From the NCBI GenBank assembly GCA_022568115.1, contig JADFFP010000050.1, positions 1 through 7,807 of the forward strand: DNA of 7,807 nucleotides, in the 5' to 3' direction. Position numbers and translations under genes: made by a program. Source of the stretch: Pseudomonadota bacterium. GTDB lineage: Bacteria; Pseudomonadota; Alphaproteobacteria; Sphingomonadales; SMXR01. This document shows, in pieces, positions 5,675 through 7,807 of the stretch (within the stretch, counting starts at the first letter, position 1; each line of letters starts with the position of its first letter). The notes under the pieces were generated by a model. It did no database searches, had not been told where the DNA came from, and saw nothing but the letters and a program-made list of their open reading frames with translations.

Positions 5675-5768
5675 CCCGCCTTCGCACAAGGCTTCGGCGA
5701 GGCAAGCCCGAGCCGAAACTTGTAATAGTTAAGCGGCGTGTCTCGCCATAGCTTTATGCGACGGCGGG
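5675..5768. repeat. 94-bp imperfect palindrome directly after tRNA-Leu (element B)
   Basis: Arms 5675-5708 and 5735-5768 are inverted copies matching at 27 of 34 positions, with two further G-U pairs possible in rightward RNA; the loop is 26 bases (5709-5734). The outer ends CCCGCC and GGCGGG match exactly, followed by TTCGCA against TGCGAC with one difference. The element abuts the encoded CCA of the tRNA. Its leftward translation overlaps spurious hypothetical ORFs of a kind I recall being annotated over tRNA-Leu genes in other alphaproteobacteria, which suggests a dispersed palindromic repeat. As RNA it would give the tRNA precursor a long 3' hairpin that could act in processing or termination, though no T-run follows it. 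Confidence 0.75.
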
Positions 5769-5802
5769 CTCTGGCAAGCAGCGCATGAATTAGGAAAAAC
5801 CA

Positions 5803-6417
5803 ATGGCGATATATTTTCACGAAGGGGATTTGCCGGAAAGCGTCAAGCTTGGCAAAGTAATTGCGGTTGATACCGAGACCATGGGGCTCAAGCCCCACCG
5901 TGACCGGCTGTGCCTGGTCCAGCTGTCGGCTGGGGATGGCGATGCCCATCTGGTGCGCCTGAAAAAGGACGCCTACCAGGCTCCCAACCTGAAAAAAATC
6001 CTTGGCGATCCGGGGATCCTGAAAATTTTCCATTTTGCCCGCTTTGATCTGGCGGTGATCCAGAAATACTTAAGCGTCAAGGCCACGCCGGTTTACTGCA
6101 CCAAACTCGCTTCCAAACTCAGCCGCACTTCGGTTGACCGTCACGGCCTGAAGGATTTGTGCCGCGACCTGCTGGAAGTGGAAATTTCAAAAACCAAGCA
6201 GTGCTCGGACTGGGGAGCGGAAATCTATGACCAGGCCCAGCTGGAATACGCCGCCAGCGACGTTCTTTACCTGCACCAGCTAAAAGCGAAGCTGGACAAA
6301 CTTTTGAAACGTGAAGGCCGTGCGCATCTGGCCGAAGCCGCCTTTCGGTTCCTGCCGGCACGGGCCGAGATGGACTTACTTGGCTGGGAAGCGACCGATA
6401 TTTTCAGCCACGCCTGA
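5803..6417 (+). CDS. nrnC: NrnC, RNase D-like oligoribonuclease
   Basis: DEDDy-family 3'-5' exoribonuclease that finishes RNA decay by degrading dinucleotides and very short RNAs in the cytoplasm; in alphaproteobacteria it stands in for the missing Orn. All catalytic residues are present: Asp23 and Glu25 in DTET, Asp82 in HFARFDLAVI, and Tyr149 with Asp153 in YAASD. At 204 residues it contains the exonuclease domain alone and lacks the two HRDC domains of E. coli RNase D (about 375 residues), matching the length of Bartonella and Agrobacterium NrnC. DRHGLKDLC at 112-120 and the ending FRFLPARAEMDLLGWEATDIF also match that family as I remember it. ATG 5803 has AGGA at 5792-5795, 7 bases upstream. 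The tRNA-Leu and its palindrome lie just upstream, and lptA follows after a 134-base spacer. Databases often label such proteins ribonuclease D. Confidence 0.92.
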   Translation: MAIYFHEGDLPESVKLGKVIAVDTETMGLKPHRDRLCLVQLSAGDGDAHLVRLKKDAYQAPNLKKILGDPGILKIFHFARFDLAVIQKYLSVKATPVYCTKLASKLSRTSVDRHGLKDLCRDLLEVEISKTKQCSDWGAEIYDQAQLEYAASDVLYLHQLKAKLDKLLKREGRAHLAEAAFRFLPARAEMDLLGWEATDIFSHA

Positions 6418-6551
6418 TCGCCGCCGGTTATTTTCTGAGTTGAGAATCAAACCCACCTCTGGTATTAGGGACCGGAGCAAAGGCAGATGCATCCAATCCA
6501 AATGCGTTTTTATCTTTCCGAGTCGGACGCTGGTTTTGAAAAGGCCGTGAT

Positions 6552-7088
6552 TTGAAAATTTTGAGGATACTTTTTTACACTGTTCTACTGGTGCTGGGAA
6601 GCGCTGTGGCCAGTATCGCTGATACCGATTCGCTCTTCAACGGGCACGATACCGAACAACCGATTGAAATCGTCGCTGATAACTTCACCATCGATCAGGA
6701 CGCCAAGATCGCCACCTTTGAAGGCAGGGTCGAGGCCATCCAGGGAAACCTGATCTTCACCACCGAAACCCTGCGGGTTTTTTATGAAACCAAAGAAGGC
6801 AAGGACGAACCCTCGATCGTCCGCCTGGATGCTGCCGGCCGGTTCAGGATGGAATCACCCTTCGAGGTGGCCGAGGGAGACTGGGCTATCTACGACATCA
6901 AGAGCAAAACAATTACGATTGCCGGCCACGTAACGCTGCGCCGGGAACAATCGGTCATTTCCGGCGATCGTCTGGAAATTGATCTGGGAACCGGCCTGAG
7001 CAAATTCAACGGCGCCCCGTTTAATGCCGAGACCATGCAGATCGGACGGGTCAGGGGACGCTTCTCACTTCCCGATGAAACCAAGTAA
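6552..7088 (+). CDS. lptA: LptA-like lipopolysaccharide transport protein
   Basis: Periplasmic bridge protein of the Lpt machine, which carries lipopolysaccharide from the inner-membrane LptBFGC complex to LptDE in the outer membrane. The 178-residue protein has a signal peptide (residues 1-23, likely cut at SIA|DT) and then an OstA/LptA beta-jellyroll domain at about 36-152. IEIVADNFTIDQDAKIATF at 38-56 and GHVTLRREQSVISGDRLEID at 125-144 are the two typical repeated strands. The start is TTG 6552: an in-frame stop at 6537-6539 excludes anything further upstream, AAGG at 6541-6544 gives a 7-base spacing, and the signal peptide begins correctly there. lptC normally precedes and lptB follows this gene in alphaproteobacteria; neither is present. 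An LptC-like or other OstA-domain protein is a less likely alternative. Confidence 0.85.
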   Translation: MKILRILFYTVLLVLGSAVASIADTDSLFNGHDTEQPIEIVADNFTIDQDAKIATFEGRVEAIQGNLIFTTETLRVFYETKEGKDEPSIVRLDAAGRFRMESPFEVAEGDWAIYDIKSKTITIAGHVTLRREQSVISGDRLEIDLGTGLSKFNGAPFNAETMQIGRVRGRFSLPDETK

Positions 7089-7164
7089 ATAAATTTCCCG
7101 GCCCGGACTTTTTGTTGCTTTTTTCACGAAAATTCTCCTCATCCCTTCTGCATTGGAGCATTCT

Positions 7165-7179
7165 CCCCTATATTAGGGG
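7165..7179. promoter_or_regulatory. Dyad overlapping candidate -10 of rpoN
   Basis: CCCCTA-TAT-TAGGGG is a perfect 6-bp inverted repeat with a 3-base centre, in the 126-base spacer between lptA and rpoN. It contains CTATAT (7168-7173), the form favoured for alphaproteobacterial -10 elements, but no good -35 lies at the right distance (TTCTGC at 7146-7151 is poor). A regulator bound here would block a promoter. GGAG/CTCC at 7155-7166 could form a competing small hairpin. Confidence 0.3.
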
Positions 7180-7214
7180 GTAGCAAGGATCCTAAATTTT
7201 CAGGAGCGGAGTGA

Positions 7215-7807
7215 ATGGCCCGGGAGCCCAAATTACAGCAGCGCCAGGTACAGCGTCTCACCATGACGCAGGAAATGCAGTTATCCCTGCAAATTCTCCA
7301 GTATGATGCTGTCGACTTGGCCGCTTACCTCGGCCGCGAAATAGAAGCCAACCCGCTGATGGAATTTAGCGGAGACGGCCCTCCCGCCCCGCCGAAAAAA
7401 GATCAAACTAATCCCGGCCAAGGCGCTGAAGGCGCCATAGAAAGTCCCGAATCGGTAGATAAGGCCCTCTACAACACGGTCTTTACCAACGATTGTAGCG
7501 GGGAAAATGCTATTAAACCCCAAAGCGACAACAGCGGGTTCCATGAAACCGCTCCCTTCCCGGTCTCGAACGCCGGCGGTGGACTTTCCCCCAATTTTCA
7601 AAAAGAAAAAACGCTTCATGACCATATTCACGACCAGCTCAGCCTGCTGGTGCTGGAGCCCAAGGCCGGAATGATAGCCAACTATCTTGCCGACAGCCTT
7701 GATGAGGCTGGTTATCTGGCCACGCCCCTGGAAGAGGTGGCAGAGGCCCTTGGCTGTACCCTAGAGGCAGTGAAGGGGGTTCTCTCCACCCTGCAGGAAT
7801 TGGAACC
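7215..7807 (+). CDS. rpoN: RNA polymerase sigma-54 factor RpoN (3' end missing)
   Basis: Sigma-54 directs RNA polymerase to -24/-12 promoters and needs enhancer-binding ATPases to open DNA, classically for nitrogen, carbon and motility genes. The first 197 codons are visible. Residues 5-50 form the Gln- and Leu-rich region I that contacts activators (LQQRQVQRLTMTQEMQLSLQ continues into LGREIEANPLME). Residues 51-130 are a poorly conserved, low-complexity linker matching region II. From KTLHDHIHDQLSLL at 132 the core-binding domain begins, with DSLDEAGYL at 160-168. The DNA-binding HTH and RpoN box lie outside the window. ATG 7215 is certain: an in-frame TGA stands directly before it (7212-7214), and AGGAG at 7202-7206 gives an 8-base spacing. 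The gene follows lptA directly, where lptB usually intervenes. Confidence 0.95.
   Translation, partial: MAREPKLQQRQVQRLTMTQEMQLSLQILQYDAVDLAAYLGREIEANPLMEFSGDGPPAPPKKDQTNPGQGAEGAIESPESVDKALYNTVFTNDCSGENAIKPQSDNSGFHETAPFPVSNAGGGLSPNFQKEKTLHDHIHDQLSLLVLEPKAGMIANYLADSLDEAGYLATPLEEVAEALGCTLEAVKGVLSTLQELE

Noticed and set aside
5500..6033. Leftward ORF of 177 codons across tRNA-Leu and the start of nrnC
   Set aside because: It runs antisense through the tRNA, the palindrome and a well-supported nrnC coding region, and its composition is that of a shadow frame.
6311..6550. Rightward ORF of 79 codons as a possible lptC remnant
   Set aside because: It overlaps the nrnC 3' end in another frame and shows neither a membrane anchor nor LptC-like beta strands.
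7089..7140. Possible terminator after lptA (CCCGGCCCGG followed by T-runs)
   Set aside because: The GC block cannot form a stem with a loop of allowed size, so the T-runs alone are not evidence of a terminator.
7151..7175. Sigma-54 autoregulatory -24/-12 site before rpoN
   Set aside because: No GG-N10-GC arrangement with the wider consensus is present in the spacer.

Overview
The window reads as ordinary chromosomal DNA of an alphaproteobacterium. The evidence is the combination of a short RNase D-like NrnC oligoribonuclease, an FzlA-like glutathione-transferase-fold protein beside queG, uppP tail-to-tail with an NDUFA9-like oxidoreductase, and lptA followed by rpoN. The genes are moderately GC-rich and tightly packed. 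I see no prophage, insertion sequence, CRISPR array or dedicated defence or biosynthetic cluster.

Layout, left to right. (1) The C-terminal three quarters of an ABHD10-like alpha/beta hydrolase is followed 49 bases later by a secreted TPR protein on the same strand. (2) These converge on a leftward unit, fzlA-like then queG, which may begin with a small Trp-rich ORF whose stop overlaps the fzlA start. (3) An AT-richer spacer (about 3302-3706) holds a 95-bp imperfect palindrome, other dyads and a candidate promoter for rightward uppP. (4) uppP converges on a leftward NDUFA9-like gene. (5) A tRNA-Leu(CAG) gene is followed with no gap by a 94-bp imperfect palindromic element, then nrnC. (6) lptA follows after a short spacer, and rpoN begins and runs off the right edge.

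Functionally these are housekeeping genes: envelope (uppP, lptA), division (fzlA-like), tRNA modification (queG), RNA turnover (nrnC), quinone or complex I-linked oxidoreduction (NDUFA9-like) and global regulation (rpoN). No single pathway joins them.

The points most worth a second look are structural. There are two unrelated palindromic elements of 94-95 bp. The palindrome-bearing Trp-rich ORF may be coupled to fzlA. Both convergent gene pairs overlap by exactly 4 bases with no room for a terminator, and possible hairpins lie inside or beyond the opposing gene. The lptA-rpoN neighbourhood lacks lptC and lptB, which usually flank lptA in this class. I did not find a clearly new multi-gene system.
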